Shown piece after piece: positions 1 to 8,494 of a DNA stretch of 64,000 bases. Source of the stretch: CAZWLY01 sp964634465. Lineage in GTDB: Bacteria > Desulfobacterota > Desulfarculia > G963662305. The stretch lies in assembly GCA_964634465.1 (NCBI GenBank), contig CAZWLY010000007.1, positions 166,850-230,849 on the forward strand. The letters are read 5' to 3'. The number at the start of each line of letters is the position of its first letter. The first letter of the stretch is position 1. The notes under the pieces are model-generated. The model made no database searches. It was not told where the DNA came from and saw only the letters and a program-made list of their open reading frames with translations. The translations under genes were made by a program, and so were the position numbers.

Positions 1-376
1 CGAAAACCGCGGCCGTCGCCGAGGGGCATCCGCCGGCCGGGGCGGCGTTGAGGGTCGTCGCCGCCGCGGAAGGGCAGCCGCCCGCCGGATGGACGTGGGC
101 CGCCTGGCCGTGGTCGTGGGTCGGTTGGCGGCCCAAATCGGCCAGGCGCTTCTCCACCGCCGCCTCGTCAAAATCTTCGGCCTCACGCTCGACCAACTTG
201 AGCGCGCCCTCGGGGCACTCGCCCAAACAGGCTCCCAGGCCGTCGCACAATATCTCGCCAACCAGCTTGGCCTTGCCATCCACGATCGCCAAAGCGCCCT
301 CGGCGCAAGAGAGGATGCACTCTCCGCAACCGGTGCACTTTTCCTCGTCGATTTCGATGATTTTTCTAAGCGGCAT
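1..376 (-). CDS. [4Fe-4S] ferredoxin-like protein, N-terminal part (cut by window edge)
   Basis: The reading frame opens at an ATG at 376 and runs without a stop off the left edge, giving about 125 visible residues. The first 60 residues form a two-cluster ferredoxin domain with a CTGCGEC motif and a second, spaced set (CDGLGACLGECPEG). A His/Ala-rich linker follows, with two copies of an AGGCPSA repeat. From memory, such ferredoxins with GGCP repeats are common in anaerobes near Rrf2 regulators and hybrid-cluster genes and carry a further C-terminal domain, which would lie outside the window. The start overlaps the end of the Rrf2 gene by 11 nt, so the two are co-transcribed. The redox partner is unknown. 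Confidence 0.8.
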   Translation of the reverse strand, partial: MPLRKIIEIDEEKCTGCGECILSCAEGALAIVDGKAKLVGEILCDGLGACLGECPEGALKLVEREAEDFDEAAVEKRLADLGRQPTHDHGQAAHVHPAGGCPSAAATTLNAAPAGGCPSATAAVF

Positions 377-809
377 GTTCCCTCCCGATGAGTACGCCCG
401 TCATTTGACTCAGGTATGTTTTGGACAGGTAGTCCTTGACTTCATGGTTGATCCTGGCCACCAGATCGCCCAGGACGCAGAAAGCGCTGTTGCATTTCCG
501 GCTGTCGCCGAAGAGACAACTGCTGGGCTTAAGCGGTCCTTCGATGGCTTCGTAGACTTCCAGCAGCGTGACTTCCTCGGCCGGGCGGGCCAGGGCGAAG
601 CCGCCCTTGGGCCCCCGAGTCGATCGGGCCAGACCGGCGTGGACCAGGCGCTGGAGCACCTTGGCCAGATGGGCCTCGGAAACGGCGAGCCCGGCGGCCA
701 TTTCCCTGGTCGGAACCAATCGGTCGGGGTTGTCGGCCAGGTAGACCGCGGTGTGGAGCGCCAACGAGGCGGCTTCGGATATTTTCAGAATGCTGGAGGT
801 CACTACCAT
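366..809 (-). CDS. Rrf2-family transcriptional regulator (probable Fe-S sensor)
   Basis: This 147-residue protein has the Rrf2 layout: an N-terminal winged helix (residues 1-80, with RSTRGPKGG forming the wing) and a C-terminal dimerisation helix. Three cysteines at 98, 106 and 111 (C-x7-C-x4-C) sit where IscR and NsrR bind an Fe-S cluster, so a redox- or NO-sensing cluster is likely. The start ATG follows a TAGGAG ribosome site. It overlaps the downstream ferredoxin-like gene and probably controls it together with itself. An inverted repeat over its own promoter suggests autoregulation. The ligand or stress it senses cannot be read from sequence. Confidence 0.9.
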   Translation of the reverse strand: MVVTSSILKISEAASLALHTAVYLADNPDRLVPTREMAAGLAVSEAHLAKVLQRLVHAGLARSTRGPKGGFALARPAEEVTLLEVYEAIEGPLKPSSCLFGDSRKCNSAFCVLGDLVARINHEVKDYLSKTYLSQMTGVLIGREHAA

Positions 810-812
810 CTC

Positions 813-861
813 CTATTTCGGAATTCAAGTACCAATATAACGAAATAGACCGGGATGTCAA
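813..861 (-). promoter_or_regulatory. Promoter and candidate operator of the Rrf2 gene
   Basis: On the minus strand TTGACA (856-861) and TATATT (834-839) are 16 bp apart. A perfect 8-bp inverted repeat (CTATTTCG at 813-820, CGAAATAG at 841-848, 20 bp spacer) spans the -10 and the start region. This is where a repressor would block initiation, and Rrf2 proteins typically bind A/T-rich dyads there. Confidence 0.6.
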
Positions 862-1178
862 GCATAAAAGATAAAAAAAGTCCATTTAGGTTTTTTTGGT
901 CGCAACCTGTTGTTGTAATCAGTGGTTAGTCGACTCGACGTGCTTGGCGGGAAGGGTTGATCGAGGATTTTTCAGGTTTGCTCGCCCCCCCCCGGCCGGA
1001 ATTTCAGGCGGGCTGTCGGCGCGGAGATCGGCCGGTCGATCGCGCCGAATCCAGCCAGGGCGACCAGGGCGGCCGGGTAAGCGTCGCCCTGGTTGCCCGA
1101 AGTTTCACCTTGGAGCTCGGGGGTCTTTGGCCGGACCCGGTTCTTCGATCGGAGTCCACAACTCGCCGGGGCGCGACC
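862..1178. other. Intergenic region with one long inverted repeat
   Basis: About 315 bp between the Rrf2 promoter and the end of gpmA. No convincing gene. A perfect 10-bp inverted repeat (CCAGGGCGAC at 1055-1064 and GTCGCCCTGG at 1083-1092, 18-nt loop) may form an RNA hairpin about 90 nt past the gpmA stop, without a clear T run. Near 880-900 there are A and T homopolymers. Confidence 0.4.
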
Positions 1179-1874
1179 CTAGTCCCGATCCAGATAGAAG
1201 CGATCCCTCACTGTCAGATCGTCATCCAGTTCATAGACCAGCGGCACGCCGGTGGGGATCTCCAGACCGACGATGTCCTCGTCGGAGATGTTCTCCAGGT
1301 GTTTGACCAAGGCCCGCAGACTGTTGCCGTGGGCGGCGACGATGACCCGGCGGCCGCCTGAAACCGCTGGGGCGATCGTCTTTCGCCAGTAGGGCAGGGC
1401 CCTGGCCAGGGTGTCCTTGAGCGACTCGCCGGCCGGGAGGAGCGCCGGATCGAGGTTTTGGTAGCGGGGGTCGTGGGCCGGGTGGCGCGGGTCGTCGGCT
1501 TCGAGGAGCGGCGGGGGAGTGTCGAAGCTGCGCCGCCAGATCTTGACCTGCTCGGCGCCGTGCTTTTCCGCCGTCTCGGCCTTGTTCAATCCTTGCAGCG
1601 CGCCGTAGTGGCGCTCGTTGAGGCGCCAGGAGCGGACGACCTCGATCCACATCAAGTCCATCTCGTCCATCACCAGCCACAGCGTCCTGATGGCCCGGGT
1701 CAAAAGTGAGGTGAAGGCCAGATCAAAGGTGTAGCCGGCGGCCTTGAGTCGGCGGCCGGCGGTCTTGGCCTCCTCGACGCCCTTCTCCGAGAGATCGACG
1801 TCGGTCCAGCCGGTGAACCGGTTCTTAAGGTTCCAGACGCTCTGGCCGTGGCGAAGCAGCACCAGTCGGGGCAT
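1179..1874 (-). CDS. gpmA: 2,3-bisphosphoglycerate-dependent phosphoglycerate mutase
   Basis: It interconverts 3- and 2-phosphoglycerate in glycolysis/gluconeogenesis in the cytoplasm. The 231 residues match the usual length of bacterial dPGM. The phosphohistidine signature LLRHGQSVWN lies at residues 6-15 (His9), the conserved RSWRLNERHYGALQG block is present, and the second catalytic His lies in VAAHGNSLRAL near residue 180. A GAGG ribosome site precedes the ATG. It is the last gene of a minus-strand group behind the DUF3795 gene (58-nt gap) and a two-component pair; the link to those genes is not obvious. Confidence 0.95.
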   Translation of the reverse strand: MPRLVLLRHGQSVWNLKNRFTGWTDVDLSEKGVEEAKTAGRRLKAAGYTFDLAFTSLLTRAIRTLWLVMDEMDLMWIEVVRSWRLNERHYGALQGLNKAETAEKHGAEQVKIWRRSFDTPPPLLEADDPRHPAHDPRYQNLDPALLPAGESLKDTLARALPYWRKTIAPAVSGGRRVIVAAHGNSLRALVKHLENISDEDIVGLEIPTGVPLVYELDDDLTVRDRFYLDRD

Positions 1875-1932
1875 GGAGTCCTCCCTGATTGGCTTTCTTC
1901 TGAAAGGGCCCGGTCGGGAAATCTTTGTGGGC

Positions 1933-2274
1933 TCAGCCTTCCAACCGCCGCCGGATGTCGTCCAGCACTCGTTTCGCCTCCGCGACCGTCTCGTGGAATT
2001 CGCTCAGTTGGGCGCAGGGATACTCGTTGCAGTGGGCGCAGTTCTCCACGCCCTTGATCTGGCCGCACTTCCTGATGGCGCAGACGTGGCAGTGGCTAAA
2101 AAGGCTTCCGCCTTCGGACAGGCAACCGTGGCAGGCGATCTCTTCGGGCGCGATCTCGGCTTTGAAGAGCTTTGACCACTTGGCCGCCGTCTCGGCTCGG
2201 AGGGCGTCGTCGTTGTTTTTCGTGGCCAGGTAGGCCGGGCAGTCGGTGCAGGTCAGACCGCAATAGGCGATCAT
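1933..2274 (-). CDS. DUF3795 family Cys-rich protein
   Basis: A 113-residue protein opening with MIAYCGLTCTDCPAYLAT, the hallmark of DUF3795. Further cysteine pairs (CHGC, CHVCAIRKC, CAHC) suggest binding of zinc or an Fe-S cluster. DUF3795 proteins are common in anaerobes and have no established biochemical role. The start is fixed by a GGAGG site nine bases upstream. It lies 14 bp downstream of the sigma54 response regulator and 58 bp upstream of gpmA on the same strand, so it is probably co-transcribed. Confidence 0.85.
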   Translation of the reverse strand: MIAYCGLTCTDCPAYLATKNNDDALRAETAAKWSKLFKAEIAPEEIACHGCLSEGGSLFSHCHVCAIRKCGQIKGVENCAHCNEYPCAQLSEFHETVAEAKRVLDDIRRRLEG

Positions 2275-2288
2275 CGTCTTGGCCTCCT

Positions 2289-3659
2289 TTATAAGCCGTA
2301 TTCCTTGATCTTGTTTATCAGCGCCCGGCGGCTCAAGCCTATCGCCTCGGCCGCCCGGGTCCGGTTGCCGCCCTCGGCCTCGAGGGCCTGGGCGATGATG
2401 GTCCGTTCGGCCTGGGCGGTGATTTCGGCCAGGGCGTCCTTGATGTTGACCACGCCCCGGGGGACGGTCACCCTCAACTCGCCGCCCGATCTGGCCGCCA
2501 GCGGCGGCAGGTGGGCGGTGCCGATCCGGGGGCCGTCCGAGAGCAGCAAGGCCTGCTCTATGACGTTCATCAGCTCCCGGACGTTGCCCGGCCAGGGCAA
2601 TTTGGTCAGGTGGATCAAGGCTTCGTCGGTCAGGCTCGCCCCGGCTCGGCCGTGCTTGGCGGCCAGTTGGGCCACGAAGTGGTTGGCCAACAGCGGCACG
2701 TCTTCGGGGCGCTCCCGCAGGGGCGGGATGAGAAGCCTGATCACGGCCAGGCGGTAGAAGAGGTCGTCCCGGAACGTCTTCTGGGCGATCATCGCTTCCA
2801 GGTCCTGGTTGGTGGCGGCCACGAGGCGCACGTCCACCGGCCGGTTCTTGGTGTCGCCCACCGGCCGGATCTCCTCTTCCTGAAGGACCCTGAGGAGCTT
2901 GACCTGCAGCTCCAGCGGCAGCTCGCCGACTTCGTCCAGGAAGAGCGTCCCGCCGTCGGCCGCGGCGAAGAGCCCCTCCTTGGCCCGCTCGGCGCCGGTG
3001 AAGGCTCCCTTGACGTGTCCGAAGAACTCAGACTCCATCAGCGTCGCCGGGATGGCTCCGCAGTTGACGGCGATGAACGGGGCCTCCTTGCGGGGCGAGT
3101 TGTAGTGGATGGCCCGGGCCAAAAGCTCCTTGCCGGTGCCGCTCTCGCCCTGGATCAAGACCGTCGATTTGGTCTCGGCCACCTTGCGGATCACGTCCAG
3201 GACCTTGGCCATGGCCGGCGAGGCGGTGATGATCGAGGAGAAATCGTAGCGCTGGGAGACCTCCCGTCTCAGCCGTCTGTTCTCGGCCAGGATGCGCCGC
3301 CGTTCCAGGACTTTGTCGAGGACGATCAATATCTGCTCCTCGTTGAACGGCTTGGAGACGTAGTCGGACGCGCCGGCCTTCATCGCCTCGACCGCGCTCT
3401 CCACCGAGGCGAAGGCGGTGATCATGATCACCGGCAGATCGGGCTCGGTTTCCTTGATCCGGGCCAACAGGCTCAAGCCGTCCAGGCCGGGCATGCGGAT
3501 GTCGCTTATCACCGCGTCGAAACGGCGCTCGGCGATCTTCTTCAAACCCTCCTCGCCGGAGGAGGCCTCCTCGGCCTCGTAGCCGGCCGAGGTGAGCATG
3601 ATGGCCAGCACCTTTCTCAAGTGGCGCTCGTCGTCAACGATGAGAATGCGACCTTTCAA
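2289..3659 (-). CDS. Sigma54-dependent response regulator (NtrC/AtoC family)
   Basis: A 456-residue three-domain activator. The receiver domain (1-120) has phospho-acceptor Asp53 in VISDIRMPG. The AAA+ domain has Walker A GESGTGKE near residue 170 and the GAFTGA loop that contacts sigma54. A Fis-type helix-turn-helix ends the protein. It would activate sigma54 promoters when phosphorylated by the kinase encoded just upstream. Its TTG start overlaps the kinase stop as TTGA, so the two are translationally coupled. No sigma54 promoter with the -24/-12 consensus was seen next to it, so its targets are unknown. Confidence 0.92.
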   Translation of the reverse strand: MKGRILIVDDERHLRKVLAIMLTSAGYEAEEASSGEEGLKKIAERRFDAVISDIRMPGLDGLSLLARIKETEPDLPVIMITAFASVESAVEAMKAGASDYVSKPFNEEQILIVLDKVLERRRILAENRRLRREVSQRYDFSSIITASPAMAKVLDVIRKVAETKSTVLIQGESGTGKELLARAIHYNSPRKEAPFIAVNCGAIPATLMESEFFGHVKGAFTGAERAKEGLFAAADGGTLFLDEVGELPLELQVKLLRVLQEEEIRPVGDTKNRPVDVRLVAATNQDLEAMIAQKTFRDDLFYRLAVIRLLIPPLRERPEDVPLLANHFVAQLAAKHGRAGASLTDEALIHLTKLPWPGNVRELMNVIEQALLLSDGPRIGTAHLPPLAARSGGELRVTVPRGVVNIKDALAEITAQAERTIIAQALEAEGGNRTRAAEAIGLSRRALINKIKEYGL

Positions 3660-5374
3660 CCGGCTTCCTCCTCGGCTCTGTTCAAAAGGACTTCAAAGGC
3701 GGCCCCCGGCCCCTCGCCTTCGAGGAGCCTGATGGCGCCGCCCTCGCCCTCGACGATGCGGTGGCAGATGGCCAGGCCCAAGCCGGTGCCGTGGCCGACC
3801 GCCTTGGTGGTGAAAAACGGGTCGAAGATCCGCTGGGCGTCCTGGGGGGCGACGCCGGGGCCGTTGTCGGCCACGATCAGCGACACCTTGTCGGCCAGCG
3901 CCCGGGTGGTGATGGTTATCCGGCCGGGGCGCTCGCCCTTGTGGTTCTCCAGAGCCTGGGCGGCGTTGACCACCAGGTTGATCACCACCTGGGCCAACAG
4001 GTCCCGGTCCATGAACACCTCGGGATCGGCCGGGTCGAGGATAGGGACCACCTCGAGCCCCCGAAACAGCTTCTGGTTGGTCAACATGAACAGGATGGAC
4101 GACAGGGCCTCGTTGACCTTTATCCGGCTTCGAACTCCGCGCGAGGGTCGGGAGTAGGTCAGAAGGTCCTGGATGATCCGCTCGATGCGGCCGGCCTGCT
4201 CCTCGATGGCGGTGACGTACTCGGCGCTCTCCTGGGCGCTCAGGCCCGTCTTTTTGAGTATCTGGGCGTAACCGGAGATGGCCGAGAGGGGATTGCCGAT
4301 CTCGTGGGCCACGCCGGCGGCCAGCAGCCCGACCGAGGCCAGCTTTTCGGAGTGCATCAACTGGCGCTCCAACTGCTTACGTTCGGTGACGTCCCTGGCG
4401 ATGACCAGCAGCGCCGGCTCGTCCTCCTCGGCCGGCGGCAGCGGGGTGAAGCTGACCAGGACGGTTCGGGGGTGGCCCTGGGCGTCCTTGAAGGGCAGCT
4501 CCTGGACCGCGCCGGCCTCGGCCAGTTCGGTCAGCCGGGGGTCGGGCTCCTCGGCGTCGATGAGCTCGCTGAACGGCCGGCCGGCCAGCGCGGCCGGCTC
4601 GAAACCCAACTGACTCACCCGGCTGTTGACGTAGGTGATGCGGCCCTGGCGATCAAGGGTGATGATCAGGTCGTTGGCGCTCTCCAGCAGCCGCTCCAGC
4701 CTCTCCCTGGCCAGCCTGGCCTCCCGCTCCGAGCGGCGAAGCACCCGGTTGACCCGTTTGACCTCGTTGAAGAGCCTGACGTTGTAGAGCGCGGCCGCGG
4801 CCTGGTCGCAGATGATGGTCAGTATCCTGACGTCGTCCTCTGAAAAGGCGCCCTCGGCCTGGCCGACCAGCCCGAAGACGCCGATGGTCTCCTCCCGGGC
4901 GATGAGCGGCAGGCAGACCAACGACGACGCCCCGGCCAAAAGCCCGGTTCCGTGTTCCAGCTTGGGCAGCAGCACCGGCCGGCCGCTTCTCGCCGCCTGG
5001 CCGATGGCGCCGGCTTCGGCCTCGACGGCCAGGGCCTGGACCGAGTGCCTGTCCGGCCAGTAGACGGCCTCCTGGCCGCCCTTGGCCGAGGCCTTGAGCC
5101 GGAGCCGGCCCTTCGGCCCGATCAACAGCAGAAGGCTGCCGTCCGGGGCCAGTTCGTCCATGACCGCCTCGACCACGGCCAGACAGACCTTCTTTAAGTT
5201 CAGGTCCATCCGGAGCGAATCACTGAGCCGCCTGACCAGGCTCAGCTCCTCGACCCGGGCGTCGTAGAGGGCGTAGATCTCCCTCAAGGTCTGCTTGTAG
5301 GTCGCCAGGGAGGCCTCTTGTTCGGCGATCTTGGCCCTGAGCTGCTCCAGGTTTTGCTGTGAAGCGCCCTTCAC
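3656..5374 (-). CDS. Cytosolic sensor histidine kinase (GAF-PAS-HisKA-HATPase)
   Basis: From the proposed GTG start at 5374 the protein has about 572 residues: a short coiled coil (first 40), a GAF domain, a PAS domain, the dimerisation/phospho-acceptor block GVAHEIGNPLSA and an ATPase domain with DNGPGV and GTGLGLAI boxes. There is no membrane segment, so the signal is cytoplasmic. The GTG was chosen because the in-frame upstream extension (to 5467) is poor coding sequence and would leave no promoter space before divergent serS; the ribosome site at this start is weak, so it is uncertain. It is coupled by a TTGA overlap to its cognate regulator. Confidence 0.88.
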   Translation of the reverse strand: MKGASQQNLEQLRAKIAEQEASLATYKQTLREIYALYDARVEELSLVRRLSDSLRMDLNLKKVCLAVVEAVMDELAPDGSLLLLIGPKGRLRLKASAKGGQEAVYWPDRHSVQALAVEAEAGAIGQAARSGRPVLLPKLEHGTGLLAGASSLVCLPLIAREETIGVFGLVGQAEGAFSEDDVRILTIICDQAAAALYNVRLFNEVKRVNRVLRRSEREARLARERLERLLESANDLIITLDRQGRITYVNSRVSQLGFEPAALAGRPFSELIDAEEPDPRLTELAEAGAVQELPFKDAQGHPRTVLVSFTPLPPAEEDEPALLVIARDVTERKQLERQLMHSEKLASVGLLAAGVAHEIGNPLSAISGYAQILKKTGLSAQESAEYVTAIEEQAGRIERIIQDLLTYSRPSRGVRSRIKVNEALSSILFMLTNQKLFRGLEVVPILDPADPEVFMDRDLLAQVVINLVVNAAQALENHKGERPGRITITTRALADKVSLIVADNGPGVAPQDAQRIFDPFFTTKAVGHGTGLGLAICHRIVEGEGGAIRLLEGEGPGAAFEVLLNRAEEEAG

Positions 5375-5490
5375 ACCGCCATCATATCCCAGCCGCCGTC
5401 GGCTGGCAAGGCGGAGGAGTTGACTGGCCTCTATCCCCATGATAGAGCTTGGTAGAGATGAATCCACACAATACTTAGGGGCTTAAGTCC

Positions 5491-6771
5491 ATGCTCGATC
5501 TGAAGTTCATTCGCAACAATCTGGAGGTGGTGACCGAGTCGTTGGCCGCTCGCGGGGCCGACATCGACATCTCGGTCTTCACCAGGCACGACGAGCGCCG
5601 CCGCACCCTGTTGACCCAATCGGAGGAGTTGAAGCACCGGCGCAACACCCTCTCCCAGCAGGTGGGCGAGTGCTACAAGTCCGGCCAGAAAGAGAAGGCC
5701 GAGGCGCTCAAGGATGAGGTCAAGTCCATCGCCGAGCGGATCAAGGAGCTGGACGCGGAACTGGCCGCGATCGAGGAGGAGCTCAAGCCCTGGTTGATGA
5801 ACGTGCCCAACATTCCCCACGACTCGGTGCCGGTCGGCCGGGACGAGGCGGACAACGAGATCGTCTACGAGTGGGGCGAGATTCCCCGCTTCGACTTCGA
5901 GCCCCAGGCCCACTGGGACCTGGGCGAGTCCCTGGGCGTGCTGGACTTCGAGCGGGCGGCCAAACTGTCCGGGGCCCGGTTCGCGGTCATGTGGCGCGGC
6001 GCGGCCCGATTGGAGCGGGCCCTGATCAACTTCTTCCTGGACGTCCACACCCAGGAGCACGGCTACAGCGAGGTCTGGACGCCGTTCATGGTCAACTCGC
6101 CGACCATGACCGGCACCGGCCAGTTGCCCAAGTTCGCCGAGGACCTGTTCAAGATCGAGGGTCGGGATCTGTGGCTGATCCCCACCGCCGAGGTGCCGGT
6201 GACCAACCTCCACGCCCAGGAGATCTTGAGCGAGGACCAACTGCCCCTGATGTACACCGCCTACACCCCCTGTTTCCGGGCCGAGGCCGGGGCCTACGGC
6301 AAGGACACCCGAGGACTCATCCGCCAGCACCAGTTCGACAAGGTGGAACTGGTCACCTTCACCACTCCCGAGGACTCCTACGACGCCCTGGAGCGGCTGA
6401 CCGGCCACGCCGAGGCCATCTTGAGGCGGCTCGAGCTGCCCTATCGCAAGGTGGTGTTGTGCACCGGCGACCTGGGCTTCTCCGCGGCCAAGACCTACGA
6501 CCTGGAGGTCTGGCTGCCCTCGGCCGGGGTCTACCGGGAGATTTCGTCCTGCTCCAACTTCGAGGCCTTCCAGGCCCGGCGGGCCGGCATCCGCTTCAAG
6601 CGGGCCGGCAAGAAGGGCACCGAGTTGGTTCACACCTTGAATGGCTCCGGGCTGGCCGTGGGCCGGACCCTGGTGGCGATCATGGAGAACTACCAGCGCC
6701 CCGACGGCTCGATCGCCGTGCCCGAGGCCCTCAAGCCCTACCTGGGCGGCATGGAGGCGATAACGAGGTGA
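5491..6771 (+). CDS. serS: Seryl-tRNA synthetase
   Basis: Charges tRNA-Ser and tRNA-Sec. The 426 residues match the bacterial enzyme: an N-terminal coiled-coil arm (about 30-105), then the class II catalytic core with motif 2 around FRAEAGAYGKDTRG and motif 3 around NGSGLAVGRTLVAIMEN. The ATG at 5491 is preceded by an AGGGG site. It is divergent from the histidine kinase and overlaps the next gene by the four bases GTGA. Confidence 0.97.
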   Translation: MLDLKFIRNNLEVVTESLAARGADIDISVFTRHDERRRTLLTQSEELKHRRNTLSQQVGECYKSGQKEKAEALKDEVKSIAERIKELDAELAAIEEELKPWLMNVPNIPHDSVPVGRDEADNEIVYEWGEIPRFDFEPQAHWDLGESLGVLDFERAAKLSGARFAVMWRGAARLERALINFFLDVHTQEHGYSEVWTPFMVNSPTMTGTGQLPKFAEDLFKIEGRDLWLIPTAEVPVTNLHAQEILSEDQLPLMYTAYTPCFRAEAGAYGKDTRGLIRQHQFDKVELVTFTTPEDSYDALERLTGHAEAILRRLELPYRKVVLCTGDLGFSAAKTYDLEVWLPSAGVYREISSCSNFEAFQARRAGIRFKRAGKKGTELVHTLNGSGLAVGRTLVAIMENYQRPDGSIAVPEALKPYLGGMEAITR

Positions 6772-8144
6772 AGCTTCCTCCGCGGCCGGCCCGCCTGATC
6801 CTGGCCCTGGCGGCCGTGGCGGTCATCTTCGGGCTGGCCTTAAACGGCTGGAGCTGGTTCAAGACCTCTTCCAGCGTCACCAGGATCGCTCCGCCGCCCC
6901 CGCCTCCGCCCAGTCTGGACAAGGAGGAGTTGGCCTACCTGCTCGGCCGCTCGGTCCTGACCGGCCGGCGGCTGGATCGCTTTCGGCTCAAGGCCGGAGC
7001 GGGGCGGACCTTTACCGTCGAGACGACCATCGACCAGCGCCTCCAGCAGTTCTTGAACAGTCGACTGGCCCGGGCCCGAGCGCCGATGGCGGCCATGGCC
7101 GTCATCGAACCGGCCACCGGCAAGGTGCTGGCCCTGGCCTCGTGGGACCGCCTGCCCGGTCGGATCAACTACGCCGTGGCCTCGACCTTTCCGGCCGCCT
7201 CGGTCTTCAAGATCGTCACCGCCGCCGCGGCCATGGAGGAGGGCGGGCTCAGCCCGGCCAGCCGCATCCCCTACCACGGCCGCTCGACCACGCTCTACAA
7301 GGGGCAGTTGCGCGACAAAAAGACGCGCTGGACCCGCTACCCGTCCCTGACCGACTCGTTCGCCAAGTCGGTCAACCCGGTCTTCGGCAAACTGGCTCAA
7401 AAACAGGTCGGCCCGGACGTGCTGGAAGCCTTTGCCCTGCGCTTCGGGTTCAACCAGGCGCTCAGATTCGAGTTCCCCGCCGAGGCCTCCCGGGTCCGCG
7501 TGCCGGAGAACGACCCCTACCAACTGGCCGAGGTCGGCTCCGGCTTCAACCGGGAGACGACCATGAGCCCTCTCCACGGCGCGCTCATCGCCGGGGCGGT
7601 GGTCAACGGCGGGTTGATGATGGAGCCCAACATCGTCAACCGGGTGACGGTCGATGACGGCGCCGGTCACGGCCGCGAGGTCTACCGCAGCCGGCCGCGA
7701 CTTCTCCGCCGGACCTTGAGCTCTCGGACCGCCGAGCGGATGAAAAAACTGATGGCCGCCACCATCAGCCGGGGCACGGCCCGTTCCATCTTCCGCCGGG
7801 CCAAGCGCGATCGGGTGCTGAAGCACCTGGAGATGGGCGGCAAGACCGGCTCGATCAACGACCGGACCAGGACCTACCGTTGCGACTGGTTCGTCGGTTA
7901 CGCCCGCCACAAAAAGACCGGCCAGACCATCGCCCTGGCCGTCCTGGTGGCCCACGACCTCAAGCGGCGCGGCGTTAGGGCGGCCCGCCTGGCCCGCCAG
8001 GCCTTCCGCTTCTATTTCGACGACACACGCCCGCCCGCCCCGGAGATGAAACCTGTTTCGGCGCCGCCGGTCAGAAAGGCGGGGCCGTCGCCGACCAAGA
8101 TCCGCCCCCTCGACCGCAAGCCGTCGTCCAAAAGTAAGGGATAG
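6768..8144 (+). CDS. Penicillin-binding transpeptidase domain protein (membrane-anchored)
   Basis: From a GTG overlapping the serS stop, the protein has 458 residues: an N-terminal membrane anchor (about 9-28), a proline run, then a transpeptidase domain. The three active-site boxes are visible: SVFK (the SxxK nucleophile) near residue 147, SVN near 200 and KTG (GGKTGSIN) near 360. The tail is basic and Pro-rich. It lacks a glycosyltransferase domain and the long N-terminal dimerisation region of PBP2/PBP3, so it is a minimal class-B-like transpeptidase acting on periplasmic peptidoglycan. An alternative is a penicillin-recognising carboxypeptidase. Its assignment to septation or elongation cannot be made. 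Confidence 0.85.
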   Translation: MKLPPRPARLILALAAVAVIFGLALNGWSWFKTSSSVTRIAPPPPPPPSLDKEELAYLLGRSVLTGRRLDRFRLKAGAGRTFTVETTIDQRLQQFLNSRLARARAPMAAMAVIEPATGKVLALASWDRLPGRINYAVASTFPAASVFKIVTAAAAMEEGGLSPASRIPYHGRSTTLYKGQLRDKKTRWTRYPSLTDSFAKSVNPVFGKLAQKQVGPDVLEAFALRFGFNQALRFEFPAEASRVRVPENDPYQLAEVGSGFNRETTMSPLHGALIAGAVVNGGLMMEPNIVNRVTVDDGAGHGREVYRSRPRLLRRTLSSRTAERMKKLMAATISRGTARSIFRRAKRDRVLKHLEMGGKTGSINDRTRTYRCDWFVGYARHKKTGQTIALAVLVAHDLKRRGVRAARLARQAFRFYFDDTRPPAPEMKPVSAPPVRKAGPSPTKIRPLDRKPSSKSKG

Positions 8145-8494
8145 AAAAGTAGCGGCCGGTTTTTCAGGCCGAGCGGTCCGGGTGGGTCGAACCGCTCTCC
8201 TTACGCCGCCGGGGGAGCTGGTTTGGAAACGGGCCGGGAAGGAGTGAGTCGGTAAAACCCGACTCGCCCTGCGGCCGCCGTCGGGCCCGGCCCGATACGG
8301 CTGAGATCACCGGCGGGAATCGAAGATCTTCCTCCGGCGGCTTGATCGAAAGCGAACATCTCCGGGCCGGCCGGAGGGCGAGAAGCGGTTCGCGCTTCGC
8401 CTCCGGCTCGAGCCGAGGCAGCTTTGATACATGATCCCGACGAGTCGTTTCCGGCCGGTCGAAACGGTTTCTTGAGGTAATGAGAACCAGACGC
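8145..8494. other. 350-bp gene-free, hairpin-rich convergent region
   Basis: Between the transpeptidase (+) and kdsB (-) stops no credible gene is seen. It holds at least three stable inverted repeats: 8171-8177/8191-8197, 8246-8252/8259-8265, and a long interrupted hairpin 8370-8407 with an outer stem of 8 bp. None is followed by a clear T run. They may act as bidirectional transcription ends or belong to an unannotated RNA. Confidence 0.5.

Noticed and set aside
2289..3659. Sigma54 promoters controlled by the response regulator
   Set aside because: No GG-N10-GC element matching the -24/-12 consensus was found in the gaps next to nearby genes.
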